From the NCBI GenBank assembly GCA_023460175.1, contig JAEWRC010000235.1:1-43914 (forward strand): 43,914 nucleotides of DNA, in the 5' to 3' direction. The stretch's first letter is position 1. The number at the start of each line of letters is the position of its first letter. The position numbers and the translations under genes were made by a program. The notes beneath the pieces were generated by a model, which was not told the DNA's origin, did no database searches, and saw nothing but the letters and a program-made list of their open reading frames with translations. The DNA is from Actinomycetes bacterium (GTDB lineage Bacteria; Actinomycetota; Actinomycetes; Mycobacteriales; Mycobacteriaceae). This document shows positions 15,463 to 26,844 of this stretch, one piece after another.

Positions 15463-15530
15463 CGCGGCCTCGCGTGGCGCAGTGGTGGATGCGGGTCCCC
15501 CTGCGGCGGAAGACACAAAGGGGGCAGGAT

Positions 15531-15572
15531 GGTGAGCGGACACGGGAAATCCCCGCGTCACCAATCAAGGAG
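15531..15572 (+). promoter_or_regulatory. aceE leader hairpin and ribosome site
   Basis: GGTGA (15531-15535) pairs with TCACC (15558-15562), enclosing a second GGG/CCC stem with an AAAT loop (15544-15553). The hairpin ends 4 nt before the AAGGAG ribosome site (15567-15572), which in turn precedes the TTG start by 7 nt. A structure abutting the site may tune aceE translation. This is inferred from sequence alone. Confidence 0.4.
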
Positions 15573-15579
15573 TATTGCG

Positions 15580-18369
<2,790 letters not shown>

Positions 18370-18417
18370 CGGCGGCGATTTGGAGCTTCCACCAGAAAAA
18401 CGGCGTAGGTTTTAGGG

Positions 18418-19710
18418 GTGCCCGACAAACCGCTGGAGCCCTTCACGTCGCGGTCGCCGAACGAGCTCATGGCGAACGTGCCCGACTCGCTGCGTCGGCG
18501 GCTCAAGCAGTACTCGGGCCGGTTGGCGACCGAAGCCGCGGCGGCCATGCAGGAGCGGCTGCCGTTCTTCGCCGAACTGGAGGCCTCCCAGCGCGCCAGC
18601 GTGCAGCTGGTGCTGCAGACCGCGGTGGTGAACTTCGCCGAGTGGTTGCACGACCCGGACAGCGACGTGGGGTACACCGCCGAGGCGTTCGCGCTGGTCC
18701 CGCAGGAGCTCACGCGGCACATCGCGCTGCGCCAGACCGTGGACATGGTGCGGGTGTCGATGGAGTACTTCGAGGTGGTGGTGCCGTCGCTGGCGCGCAA
18801 CGACGAGCAGCGGATCGCGTTGACGGTCGGCATCCTGCGCTACAGCCGCAACCTGGCGTTCGCGGCGGCCAAGGCCTACGCCGACGCCGCCGAGGCGCGC
18901 GGGGCCTGGGACAGCCGGATGGAGGCCAGCGTGGTCGACGCCGTGGTGCGCGGCGAGGCCGGCCAGGAACTGCTGTCGCGCGCGGCCGCGCTGAACTGGG
19001 ACACCAACGCCCCGGCCACGGTCGTGGTGGGCACCCCGCCGCCCGACCGGGTCGAGGTCGCCAGCCAGGACCTTCGCGAGGCCGCCGGCCGGCACGGCCG
19101 GGCGGCGCTGACCGACGTGCACGGCACGTGGCTGGTGGCGATCGTGTCCGGGCCGCTGTCCCCCACCGACAAGTTCCTCACCGAACTGCTGACCGCGTTC
19201 TCGGCCGGACCGGTGGTGGTCGGCCCGACCGCGCCGTCGTTGACCGCGGCGTATCACAGTGCCAGCGAGGCGATTTCGGGGATGAACGCGGTCACCGGTT
19301 GGTCGGCGGCGCCGCGGCCGGTGTCGGCCCGCGAACTACTGCCCGAACGCGCGTTGATGGGCGATCAGGCGGCCATCGCCACATTGCATTCCGATGTGAT
19401 GCGACCGCTGGCGGACGCCGGTCCCGCGCTCGCCGAGACCCTCGACGCTTATCTGGATTCGGGTGGCGCCATCGAAGCTTGCGCACGCAAATTGTTCGTT
19501 CATCCAAACACCGTCCGCTACCGCCTCAAGCGCATCGCCGACTTCACCGGCCGCGACCCCACCGCCCCGCGCGACGCCTACATATTGCGGGTGGCGGCGA
19601 CTGTGGGCCGGCTCACTGCCCAACCACAGCCACCTCGCCCAGCAAAGAGCACGGTGAACCACCACACGGTGGTGGCGATGGACGCCTTCGGCGGCGGCCG
19701 CCCCAAGTAA
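18418..19710 (+). CDS. PucR-type (CdaR-like) transcriptional regulator
   Basis: This 430-residue protein has a helical N-terminal sensor part. A central GGDEF-like degenerate domain spans roughly residues 160-300. The C-terminal PucR helix-turn-helix (about residues 345-410) contains LDAYLDSGGAIEACARKL, FVHPNTVRYRLKRIADF and DAYILRVAATVG. It is the counterpart of Rv2242, which always lies between aceE and fabD in mycobacteria as far as I recall. That position makes it a candidate regulator of one or both. The GTG start has an AGGGG element directly upstream. Its ligand is unknown. Confidence 0.88.
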   Translation: MPDKPLEPFTSRSPNELMANVPDSLRRRLKQYSGRLATEAAAAMQERLPFFAELEASQRASVQLVLQTAVVNFAEWLHDPDSDVGYTAEAFALVPQELTRHIALRQTVDMVRVSMEYFEVVVPSLARNDEQRIALTVGILRYSRNLAFAAAKAYADAAEARGAWDSRMEASVVDAVVRGEAGQELLSRAAALNWDTNAPATVVVGTPPPDRVEVASQDLREAAGRHGRAALTDVHGTWLVAIVSGPLSPTDKFLTELLTAFSAGPVVVGPTAPSLTAAYHSASEAISGMNAVTGWSAAPRPVSARELLPERALMGDQAAIATLHSDVMRPLADAGPALAETLDAYLDSGGAIEACARKLFVHPNTVRYRLKRIADFTGRDPTAPRDAYILRVAATVGRLTAQPQPPRPAKSTVNHHTVVAMDAFGGGRPK

Positions 19711-19721
19711 GGATTGTGTAA

Positions 19722-19810
19722 CAGGTCGCGACCTGATCTCGATGACGTCGCATCACGTGCCGTTTTGTAGGCTCTCCACAAAAACATAAGACAAGGTTCA
19801 TAATGTCTTA
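19722..19810 (+). promoter_or_regulatory. FAS-II (fabD) promoter region with several dyads
   Basis: The 139-bp gap before fabD holds three separate dyads. The first is a perfect 14-bp palindrome, CAGGTCGCGACCTG (19722-19735). The second is TTTTGT-N9-ACAAAA (19763-19783). The third is TAAGAC-N12-GTCTTA (19787-19810). CATAAT at 19799-19804 is a plausible -10 box and falls within the third dyad. The region is AT-rich for this genome. Together they suggest one or more repressors or activators controlling mycolic acid elongation genes. Which protein binds is not shown. Confidence 0.5.
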
Positions 19811-19849
19811 CACCCCGCAAATGAGCCTTCACAGTGTTCTCTTAATCAT

Positions 19850-20782
19850 GTGCCTGAAACGACACCTGTGATTGCGCTGCTCGCTCCCGGGCAGGGTTCC
19901 CAGACCCCGGGGATGTTGACCCCGTGGCTGGAACTCCCGGGCGCCGCCGACCAGCTCGCCGGCTGGTCCGAGATCAGCGGCCTCGACCTGGCCCGACTCG
20001 GCACCACCGCGACCGCCGAGGAGATCACCGACACCGCGGTCACCCAGCCCCTGGTGGTCGCGACCACGCTGCTCGCGCATCAGGAATTGACCCGCCGCGG
20101 CCTGCTGACCTCGGCGGAGCTGGTCGTCGCCGGACACTCCGTCGGCGAGATCGCCGCCTACGCGATCGCCGGCGTCATCAGCGCCGACGACGCCGTGAAG
20201 CTGGCCGCCACCCGCGGCGCGGAGATGGCCAAGGCCTGCAACACCGAGCCCACCGGCATGTCCGCGGTGCTCGGGGGCGACGAGTCCGAGGTCCTCGCGG
20301 CCCTGCAGGACCTCGACCTGGTCCCCGCCAACCGCAACGCCGCAGGCCAGATCGTCGCCGCCGGCCGCCTCGAGGCGCTGGCCAAGCTCGCCGAGAACCC
20401 GCCGGCCAAGGCCCGGGTGCGCCAGCTGGCCACCGCCGGCGCGTTCCACACGCACTTCATGGCCTCGGCCACCGACGGCTACTCGGCCGCCGCGGCCGGT
20501 GTCCAGAGCGCCGAACCGCGCGCCGGGGTCACCCTGCTGAGCAACGCCGACGGCGCGCCCGTCGCCTCGGCCGCTGACGCGATGACCAAACTCGTCGCGC
20601 AGCTCACCAACCCGGTCCGCTGGGACCTGTGCACCAAGACCATGGGTGCACGTGAACTCGCCGCCGTCGTCGAGTTCCCGCCGGCCGGAACCCTGGTCGG
20701 CATCGCCAAGCGCGAGCTTCGGGGAACCCCGACGCATGCCGTCAAGACCCCCGCGGACCTGGACGGTCTGCCCGCTCTCTAA
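19850..20782 (+). CDS. fabD: malonyl-CoA:ACP transacylase FabD
   Basis: A 310-residue acyltransferase with LLAPGQGSQTPGML, the nucleophile motif AGHSVGEIAAYA (Ser in GHSVG) and the later active-site histidine in TAGAFHTHFM. It moves malonate from CoA to AcpM to supply KasA/KasB. It starts with GTG (VPETTPVIALLAPGQ). No clear ribosome site is visible. It is the first gene of the FAS-II operon, separated from acpM by 92 bp. Confidence 0.96.
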   Translation: MPETTPVIALLAPGQGSQTPGMLTPWLELPGAADQLAGWSEISGLDLARLGTTATAEEITDTAVTQPLVVATTLLAHQELTRRGLLTSAELVVAGHSVGEIAAYAIAGVISADDAVKLAATRGAEMAKACNTEPTGMSAVLGGDESEVLAALQDLDLVPANRNAAGQIVAAGRLEALAKLAENPPAKARVRQLATAGAFHTHFMASATDGYSAAAAGVQSAEPRAGVTLLSNADGAPVASAADAMTKLVAQLTNPVRWDLCTKTMGARELAAVVEFPPAGTLVGIAKRELRGTPTHAVKTPADLDGLPAL

Positions 20783-20874
20783 GGCGAACTGTCCACCAGC
20801 ACAACCACATACGCACCAACCCCGTAGCGCATCCGTTGTCGGGACACGAAGAAAAATATGAAGGGAGCCACACT

Positions 20875-21171
20875 GTGGCCGCCAGCCAAGAAGAAATCAT
20901 CTCCGGTCTCGCCGAGATCATCGAAGAGGTCACCGGCATCGAGCCGTCCGAGGTCACCCCGGAGAAGTCGTTCGTCGACGACCTGGACATCGACTCGCTG
21001 TCGATGGTGGAGATCGCGGTGCAGACCGAGGACAAGTACGGCGTGAAGATCCCGGACGAGGACCTCGCGGGCCTGCGCACCGTCGGTGACGTCGTCTCCT
21101 ACATCCAGAAGCTCGAGGAAGAGAACCCCGAGGCCGCCGCCGCCCTGCGCGAGAAGTTTGGCTCGGAATGA
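20875..21171 (+). CDS. acpM: meromycolate extension acyl carrier protein AcpM
   Basis: A 98-residue ACP with the phosphopantetheine serine Ser41 in DDLDIDSLSMVEI. The sequence is nearly identical to mycobacterial AcpM over the fold (KYGVKIPDEDLAGLRTVGDV). It ends EEENPEAAAALREKFGSE, so it lacks the roughly 15-residue C-terminal extension of M. tuberculosis AcpM, as in fast growers. The GTG start is preceded by AAGGGAG. The stop overlaps kasA by 4 bp (ATGA), so ACP and ketosynthase are coupled. Confidence 0.96.
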   Translation: MAASQEEIISGLAEIIEEVTGIEPSEVTPEKSFVDDLDIDSLSMVEIAVQTEDKYGVKIPDEDLAGLRTVGDVVSYIQKLEEENPEAAAALREKFGSE

Positions 21172-22418
21172 CCAGACCTTCCACTGCTAACGGAGGTTTC
21201 CCGAACGTCGTGGTGACCGCCGTCGAGGCCACCACGGCGCTCGCAGCGGACATCGAGAGCACGTGGAAGGGCCTGCTGGCCGGCGAAAGCGGTATCCGCG
21301 TCCTCGAGGACGACTTCGTCACCAAGTGGGACCTGCCGGTGCGCATCGGCGGTCATCTCGTCGATTCGGTCGACGACCACATGACCCGCCTGGACCTGCG
21401 ACGCATGTCGTACGTCCAGCGGATGTCGAAGCTGGTCTCCGGCCGGCTATGGGAAAACGCGGGCAAGCCCGAGGTGGACCCGGACCGCTTCAGCGTGGTC
21501 ATCGGCACCGGTCTCGGTGGCGGCGAGAAGATCGTCGAGACCTATGACCTGATGAACGAGGGCGGGCCCCGCAAGGTGTCGCCGCTGGCCGTTCAGATGA
21601 TCATGCCGAACGGTGCCGCCGCGGTCGCCGGCCTGGAGCTCGGGGCTCGCGCCGGGGTCATCACCCCGGTGTCGGCCTGTTCGTCGGGCTCGGAGGCCAT
21701 CGCCCACGCATGGCGTCAGATCGTCATGGGTGACGCGGACTTCGCCGTCTGCGGCGGCGTGGAAGGCGGCATCGAGGCACTGCCCATCGCGGCGTTCTCG
21801 ATGATGCGCGCCATGTCCACCCGCAACGAGGATCCGGCTGGGGCTTCGCGTCCGTTCGACAAGGACCGCGACGGCTTCGTGTTCGGTGAAGCGGGCGCCA
21901 TGATGATCATCGAGACCGAGGAACACGCGAAGGCCCGCGGCGCCAAGCCGCTGGCCCGGTTGATGGGGGCCGGCATCACGTCGGACGCCTACCACATGGT
22001 GGCGCCGTCACCGGACGGTCTGCGGGCCGGCCGGGCGATGACCCGGTCGCTGGAGCTGGCGGGCCTGTCCGCCAAGGACATCGACCACATCAACGCGCAC
22101 GGCACCGCCACTCCGATCGGTGATACCGCCGAGGCCAACGCCATCCGGGTCGCCGGGTGCGAGCACGCCGCGGTCTACGCGCCGAAGTCGGCGCTGGGTC
22201 ACTCGATCGGCGCCGTCGGTGCGCTGGAGTCGGTGCTGACGGTACTGGCACTGCGGGATGGGGTCATCCCGCCGACGCTGAACTACGAGACCCCGGACCC
22301 GGAGATCAATCTCGACGTGGTCGCGGGTGAACCGCGGTACGGCGACTACCAGTACGCCATCAACAACTCCTTCGGGTTCGGCGGGCACAACGTCGCGCTG
22401 GCCTTCGGGAAGTACTGA
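21168..22418 (+). CDS. kasA: beta-ketoacyl-ACP synthase KasA
   Basis: A 416-residue ketosynthase of the FabF type. The triad is visible: Cys171 in TPVSACSSGSEA, His in HINAHGTATPIGD, and His near LGHSIGAVGALES. The oxyanion and substrate-gating NNSFGFGGHN closes the C-terminus. KasA performs the early elongation cycles of meromycolate synthesis on AcpM-bound chains and is essential in studied mycobacteria. It starts in overlap with acpM and is followed after 34 bp by its paralogue kasB. Confidence 0.96.
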   Translation: MTRPSTANGGFPNVVVTAVEATTALAADIESTWKGLLAGESGIRVLEDDFVTKWDLPVRIGGHLVDSVDDHMTRLDLRRMSYVQRMSKLVSGRLWENAGKPEVDPDRFSVVIGTGLGGGEKIVETYDLMNEGGPRKVSPLAVQMIMPNGAAAVAGLELGARAGVITPVSACSSGSEAIAHAWRQIVMGDADFAVCGGVEGGIEALPIAAFSMMRAMSTRNEDPAGASRPFDKDRDGFVFGEAGAMMIIETEEHAKARGAKPLARLMGAGITSDAYHMVAPSPDGLRAGRAMTRSLELAGLSAKDIDHINAHGTATPIGDTAEANAIRVAGCEHAAVYAPKSALGHSIGAVGALESVLTVLALRDGVIPPTLNYETPDPEINLDVVAGEPRYGDYQYAINNSFGFGGHNVALAFGKY

Positions 22419-22452
22419 GTCGGGATCACCAGAAGGGACATACGCAGCAGCA

Positions 22453-23703
22453 ATGGGAGTTACTACTGGAAACGGTCTCCCGGATGTAGTTGTCACCGGC
22501 GTCGCCATGACGACGGCCTTGGCAACCGACGCGGAGTCGACATGGAAGGCACTTCTCGACGGTCAGAGCGGGATCCGCAAGCTTGAGGATCCGTTCATCG
22601 AGGAGTACGACCTACCGGTGCGTATCGGGGGGCACCTGCTCGAGGATTTCGACGGTGAATTGAACAAAGTCGAACTCCGACGTATGTCCTACCTGCAGAA
22701 AATGGCCACGGTGGTGGGCCGGCGTGCGTGGCAACACGCCGGCTCCCCCGAGGTCGACACCGACCGTCTGATGGTGTCCATCGGCACCGGTCTGGGCTCG
22801 GCCGAGGAACTGGTCTTCGCCTACGACGCCATGCGGTCGCGCGGCCTGCGGGCCGTTTCACCGCTGGTCGTCCAGATGTTCATGCCCAACGGCGCGGCCG
22901 CCGTCGTCGGCCTCGAGCGCGGCGCCAAAGCCGGCGTGAACACGGCGATCTCGGCGTGTGCTTCCGGTTCGGAGGCCATCGCCAACGCCTGGCGCAACAT
23001 CGTCTACGGCGAGGCCGACATCGCCATCTGCGGCGGGGTCGAGACCAAGATCGAAGCGGTGCCCATCGCCGGGTTCGCCCAGATGCGCATCGTGTTGTCC
23101 AACACCAACGACGACCCGCCGGGCGCATGCCGGCCGTTCGACAAGGACCGCAACGGTTTCGTCTTCGGTGAGGGCGGGGCCCTGCTGGTCATCGAGACCG
23201 AGGAGCACGCCAAGGCCCGCGGCGCCAACATCCTGGCCCGCATCATGGGCGCGTCGGTCACCTCCGACGGTTTCCACATGGTGGCCCCGGACCCCAACGG
23301 CGCGCGCGCCGGTCACGCGATCTCGCGGGCCGTCGAACTCGCGGGTCTGCAGCCCACCGATATCGATCACATCAACGCCCACGCCACCGGCACCAATGTC
23401 GGTGATGTCGCCGAAGGTAAGGCGATCAACAACGCGATGGGCAGCCACCGGCCCGCGGTCTACGCACCGAAGTCGGCACTGGGGCACTCGGTCGGCGCCG
23501 TCGGCGCCGGCGAGTCGATACTCACGGTGTTCGCGCTGCGTGACGGGGTCGTCCCGCCCACCCTCAACCTGAAGAATCTCGATCCCGAGATCGATCTGGA
23601 TGTGGTGGCGGACAAGCCGCGGACCGGCGATTACCGGTACGCGGTGAACAACTCATTCGGATTCGGCGGGCACAACGTCGCACTCGCCTTCGGCAAGTAC
23701 TAG
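22453..23703 (+). CDS. kasB: beta-ketoacyl-ACP synthase KasB
   Basis: A 416-residue paralogue of KasA with Cys169 in AISACASGSEA, HINAHATGTNVGD and the same NNSFGFGGHN end. KasB extends meromycolate chains to full length and in M. tuberculosis is non-essential but needed for acid-fastness. The start MGVTTGNGLPDVVVTGVAMTT was chosen to align with KasA and lies after the 34-bp kasA-kasB gap. A longer reading overlaps the kasA 3' end and has no homology. The two genes have clearly diverged, so no recent duplication is implied. Confidence 0.95.
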   Translation: MGVTTGNGLPDVVVTGVAMTTALATDAESTWKALLDGQSGIRKLEDPFIEEYDLPVRIGGHLLEDFDGELNKVELRRMSYLQKMATVVGRRAWQHAGSPEVDTDRLMVSIGTGLGSAEELVFAYDAMRSRGLRAVSPLVVQMFMPNGAAAVVGLERGAKAGVNTAISACASGSEAIANAWRNIVYGEADIAICGGVETKIEAVPIAGFAQMRIVLSNTNDDPPGACRPFDKDRNGFVFGEGGALLVIETEEHAKARGANILARIMGASVTSDGFHMVAPDPNGARAGHAISRAVELAGLQPTDIDHINAHATGTNVGDVAEGKAINNAMGSHRPAVYAPKSALGHSVGAVGAGESILTVFALRDGVVPPTLNLKNLDPEIDLDVVADKPRTGDYRYAVNNSFGFGGHNVALAFGKY

Positions 23704-23727
23704 AGCCATCACGGCTTAGGAGAATAG

Positions 23728-25149
23728 ATGACGACCATGGCCCCCGACGCGGTAAACGAGTCGCTGGATCCCCGCGATCCGCTGCTGCGACTGTCCACCT
23801 TCTTCGACGACGGCAGCGTCGAGCTGCTGCACGAAAGGGACCGCTCGGGTGTGCTTGCCGCGGCGGGCAACGTCAACGGCGTGCGGACCGTCGCGTTCTG
23901 CACCGACGGCACCGTGATGGGCGGGGCGATGGGCGTCGACGGATGCCGCCACATCGTCAACGCCTACGACGTCGCCATCGCCGAGCAGAGTCCCATCGTG
24001 GGCATCTGGCACTCCGGCGGCGCGCGGCTGGCCGAGGGTGTCAAGGCGCTGCACGCCGTGGGCCTGGTCTTCGAAGCGATGATCCGCGCCTCCGGCTACA
24101 TCCCGCAGATCTCGGTCGTCGTCGGCTTCGCGGCCGGCGGCGCGGCCTACGGCCCGGCGCTGACCGACGTCATCGTGATGGCCCCGGAGAGCAAGGTCTT
24201 CGTGACCGGTCCGGACGTGGTCCGCAGCGTCACCGGCGAGGACGTCGACATGGTCTCCCTCGGCGGCCCCGAGGCGCACCACAAGAAGTCCGGCGTGTGC
24301 CACATCGTCGCCGACGACGAGCTCGACGCCTACGAGCGCGGCCGCCGGCTGGTCGGATTGTTCTGCCAGCAGGGCCATTTCGATCGCAGCAAGGCCGAGG
24401 CCGGCGACACCGACCTCAAGGCGCTGCTGCCGGAGTCCGCACGCCGCGCCTACGACGTGCACCCGCTGATCGACGCGCTGCTCGACGAGGGTGTGCCGTT
24501 CGAGGAATTCCAGTCCAAGTGGGCCCCGTCGATCGTGGTGGGCCTGGGCCGGCTGGCCGGGCGCAGCGTCGGCGTCATCGCCAACAACCCGCTGCGCCTC
24601 GGTGGCTGCCTGAACTCCGAAAGTGCCGAGAAGTCGGCGCGTTTCGTGCGGCTGTGCGACGCGTTCGGCATCCCGCTGGTGGTCGTCGTGGACGTGCCCG
24701 GCTACCTGCCCGGCGTGGACCAGGAATGGGGCGGCGTCGTGCGGCGCGGCGCAAAGCTGCTGCACGCCTTCGGCGAGTCCTCGGTCCCCCGCGTCACGCT
24801 GGTCACCCGCAAGATCTACGGCGGTGCCTACATCGCCATGAACTCGCGGTCGCTGAACGCCACCAAGGTGTTCGCCTGGCCGGAGGCCGAGGTCGCCGTG
24901 ATGGGCGCCAAGGCCGCGGTCGGCATCCTGCACAAGAAGAAGCTGGCCGCCGCGCCCGATGACGAGCGCGAGGCGCTGCACGAGGAACTGGCCGTCGAGC
25001 ACGAGCGGATCGCCGGCGGTGTGGACAGCGCCATCGAGATCGGCGTCGTCGACGCCAAGATCGACCCCGCGCAGACCCGCAGCGTGCTGACCCAGGCGCT
25101 GGCCGAGGCCCCGGCACGCCGCGGCCGGCACAAGAACATCCCCCTGTGA
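23728..25149 (+). CDS. accD6: acetyl/propionyl-CoA carboxylase carboxyltransferase AccD6
   Basis: A 473-residue carboxyltransferase beta subunit with the two crotonase-fold halves. The first has GIWHSGGARLAEGVKALHAVG and GFAAGGAAYGPALTDVI. The second has VPGYLPGVDQEWGGVVRRGAKLL and KIYGGAYIAMNS. AccD6 with AccA3 makes malonyl-CoA for FAS-I and FAS-II, which explains its place at the end of this operon. An AGGAG ribosome site precedes the ATG. It ends 10 bp from the convergent SDR gene. In M. tuberculosis the next gene is Rv2248, which is absent here. Confidence 0.95.
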   Translation: MTTMAPDAVNESLDPRDPLLRLSTFFDDGSVELLHERDRSGVLAAAGNVNGVRTVAFCTDGTVMGGAMGVDGCRHIVNAYDVAIAEQSPIVGIWHSGGARLAEGVKALHAVGLVFEAMIRASGYIPQISVVVGFAAGGAAYGPALTDVIVMAPESKVFVTGPDVVRSVTGEDVDMVSLGGPEAHHKKSGVCHIVADDELDAYERGRRLVGLFCQQGHFDRSKAEAGDTDLKALLPESARRAYDVHPLIDALLDEGVPFEEFQSKWAPSIVVGLGRLAGRSVGVIANNPLRLGGCLNSESAEKSARFVRLCDAFGIPLVVVVDVPGYLPGVDQEWGGVVRRGAKLLHAFGESSVPRVTLVTRKIYGGAYIAMNSRSLNATKVFAWPEAEVAVMGAKAAVGILHKKKLAAAPDDEREALHEELAVEHERIAGGVDSAIEIGVVDAKIDPAQTRSVLTQALAEAPARRGRHKNIPL

Positions 25150-25159
25150 GGTAGCGGTC

Positions 25160-25909
25160 TCAGCGGGTGGTGTAGCCGCCGTTGGCGAAGATGGTCTGGC
25201 CGTTGATCCAGTGGCCGTCGCCGGCGAGGAACACCACCAGCGGCGCGATGTCCTCGATCTGCGTCAGCCGGTTCCCCATCGCCTGCGACTTGTGGAATTC
25301 GACGCGCTCCGGGGTCTCCTGCGGATAGAAGAACGGCGTGTCCATCGGGCCCGGCGCCACGTTGTTGACGTTGATGCCGCGGACACCGAACTCCTTGGAC
25401 GCCGCGCGCACGAAGTGCTCGACGGGACTCTTGGAGCCGCCGTAGGTGGAGTAGCCGTCGGTGTAGGCCGCCAGCAGCGCCGTCACGATCGTGGTGATCG
25501 ACCCGCCGTCGTTGAGCCGCCGGCCCGCCTCCTGCAGGAAGAAGTACGCCGCCTTGGCGTTGATGTTGAACATCGAATCGTATTCGGCCTCAGTGGTTTC
25601 CAGGATCGGCTTGCGCAGCACCTTGCCCACCGTGTTGATCGCGATGTCCACCCCGTCGAAGGCGCCGGCCGCAGCGTTGAACAGCGCGGTCACCGTCGCG
25701 GGCTTCGTCAGGTCACCCTGGAACATGATCGCCTTTGCGCCGGCAGCCTCGACAGCGGCGGCCGTGCGCTCGGCCTCGGGTGCGGTGGCGTCACTGTTGT
25801 AGTGCACGGCGACGTTGACGCCCTGCTGGGCCAAGCTGGTGCTGATCAGACCGCCGAGGTTCTTCGCACCCGCGGCGACCACTGCTGACTTTCCGTGGAG
25901 TTTGCTCAT
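25160..25909 (-). CDS. short-chain dehydrogenase/reductase family protein (atypical)
   Basis: A 249-residue SDR. The Rossmann start is AAGAKNLGG instead of the usual TGxxxGIG. The NNAG element reads NTVG. The catalytic tyrosine and lysine are present (YGGSK), but the usual serine position is Thr (TTIVTALLA). The C-terminal PG motif is VAPGPMDTPF. It probably uses NAD(P)H on an unknown carbonyl substrate. The start MSKLHGKSA was chosen because the longer frame enters the shared operator. It is divergent from a LysR regulator that probably controls it, 74 bp away. Confidence 0.82.
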   Translation of the reverse strand: MSKLHGKSAVVAAGAKNLGGLISTSLAQQGVNVAVHYNSDATAPEAERTAAAVEAAGAKAIMFQGDLTKPATVTALFNAAAGAFDGVDIAINTVGKVLRKPILETTEAEYDSMFNINAKAAYFFLQEAGRRLNDGGSITTIVTALLAAYTDGYSTYGGSKSPVEHFVRAASKEFGVRGINVNNVAPGPMDTPFFYPQETPERVEFHKSQAMGNRLTQIEDIAPLVVFLAGDGHWINGQTIFANGGYTTR

Positions 25910-25930
25910 TGCCCCGACGCTAGACCGGCG

Positions 25931-25985
25931 ATGCACAAATGAAAAACAGTTCTATCGGAGCTTTTCACAAGTAATATTTGTGCAT
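25931..25985. promoter_or_regulatory. operator of divergent SDR/LysR pair
   Basis: ATGCACAAAT (25931-25940) and ATTTGTGCAT (25976-25985) are perfect 10-bp inverted arms 35 bp apart. Inside them is a second dyad, GAAAA (25941-25945) and TTTTC (25962-25966). The right arm contains the lysR start codon at 25984 and is flanked by TAATAT. The spacing suits a LysR tetramer covering both promoters. Confidence 0.6.
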
Positions 25986-26844
25986 GGATTTGCGCCGGCT
26001 GCATCAGTTCGTGACCGTCGCCGAGGCCGGCAGCTTCACCCGCGCCGCCGCCCAGCTGCACCTGAGCCAGCAGGCGCTCAGCAGTTCGGTGCGGCAACTG
26101 GAGTCCGCCCTGGGCGCACCGCTGTTTGACCGGGACGGCCGCCGGATCACCCTGACCCTTGCCGGTGTGACCCTGCTACGGGAGGGCCGGGCGTTGCTGG
26201 CCGCCGCGCGGACCGTGGGCGACCACGTACGTACCGCGGCCTCCGGCGGCCTGCACTGGACCGTCGGCCACACCCCCGCGCTGTCCGGGGCCGAGGTCTA
26301 CACCCTGATCGAACCGGCCGTGACCGCCTTCCCCGACGTCTCGTTCACACTGCGGCAGATGTACCCCGACGCGCTGCTGGCCGCCGTGCTCGACGGCTCG
26401 ATCGACCTCGCACTGCGCCGCGGCGTGGCGCAGGCCGGCGAGTTGGCTGCCGCGATCATCGGCTATCACCGGATCCGGGCGGCCATTCCGGCCGAGCATC
26501 GACTGGCCGAACGCGCGGCGGGTATCGCCATCACCGACCTCGCCGGCGAGCGCCTGGCGCTGTGGGCGCCCCCGGGCTCCTCGTACTTCAGCGACTTTCT
26601 GCTGGGCGCCTGCCGGCGCGCCGGATTCGAACCGGATTATCTGGTGAGCCGCGTGCAGGGGGCGGCCATGGTGGCCGCGCCGCTGACCACCGGCGCCATC
26701 GCCCTGGTCACCGCGGAGCCGGGGCCGACGATGGACGGCCGGGTCCGCGTCGTCGACGTCGACCCACCGCTGCTGGTTCCGGCGCAGGCGCTCTGGCAGC
26801 GCCACACCCTCTCCGAGGTGCGCGATTGCCTGCTCAGCGGTTAA
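25984..26844 (+). CDS. LysR-family transcriptional regulator
   Basis: A protein of about 287 residues with the standard LysR helix-turn-helix: MDLRRLHQFVTVAEAGSFTR, then AAAQLHLSQQALSSSVRQLE. It also has a periplasmic-binding-type effector domain (residues 90-287). LysR proteins usually activate a divergent gene in response to a small molecule, here the SDR. The start ATG lies in one arm of the inverted repeat, suggesting a leaderless or very short-leader transcript and autorepression. The stop overlaps the convergent map stop by 4 bp. Confidence 0.92.
   Translation: MDLRRLHQFVTVAEAGSFTRAAAQLHLSQQALSSSVRQLESALGAPLFDRDGRRITLTLAGVTLLREGRALLAAARTVGDHVRTAASGGLHWTVGHTPALSGAEVYTLIEPAVTAFPDVSFTLRQMYPDALLAAVLDGSIDLALRRGVAQAGELAAAIIGYHRIRAAIPAEHRLAERAAGIAITDLAGERLALWAPPGSSYFSDFLLGACRRAGFEPDYLVSRVQGAAMVAAPLTTGAIALVTAEPGPTMDGRVRVVDVDPPLLVPAQALWQRHTLSEVRDCLLSG

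Noticed and set aside
15529..15579. Upstream in-frame ATG for aceE adding 17 residues
   Set aside because: The extension would translate the leader hairpin and ribosome site. The TTG with a good AAGGAG and family agreement is preferred.
22327..22452. Longer kasB reading starting inside kasA
   Set aside because: The added part is a shadow of the conserved kasA C-terminus and has no homology to ketosynthases.
21168..23703. kasA-kasB as a recent duplication
   Set aside because: The paralogues differ at many positions and both are known as ancient in mycobacteria. The DNA shows no long identical tracts.
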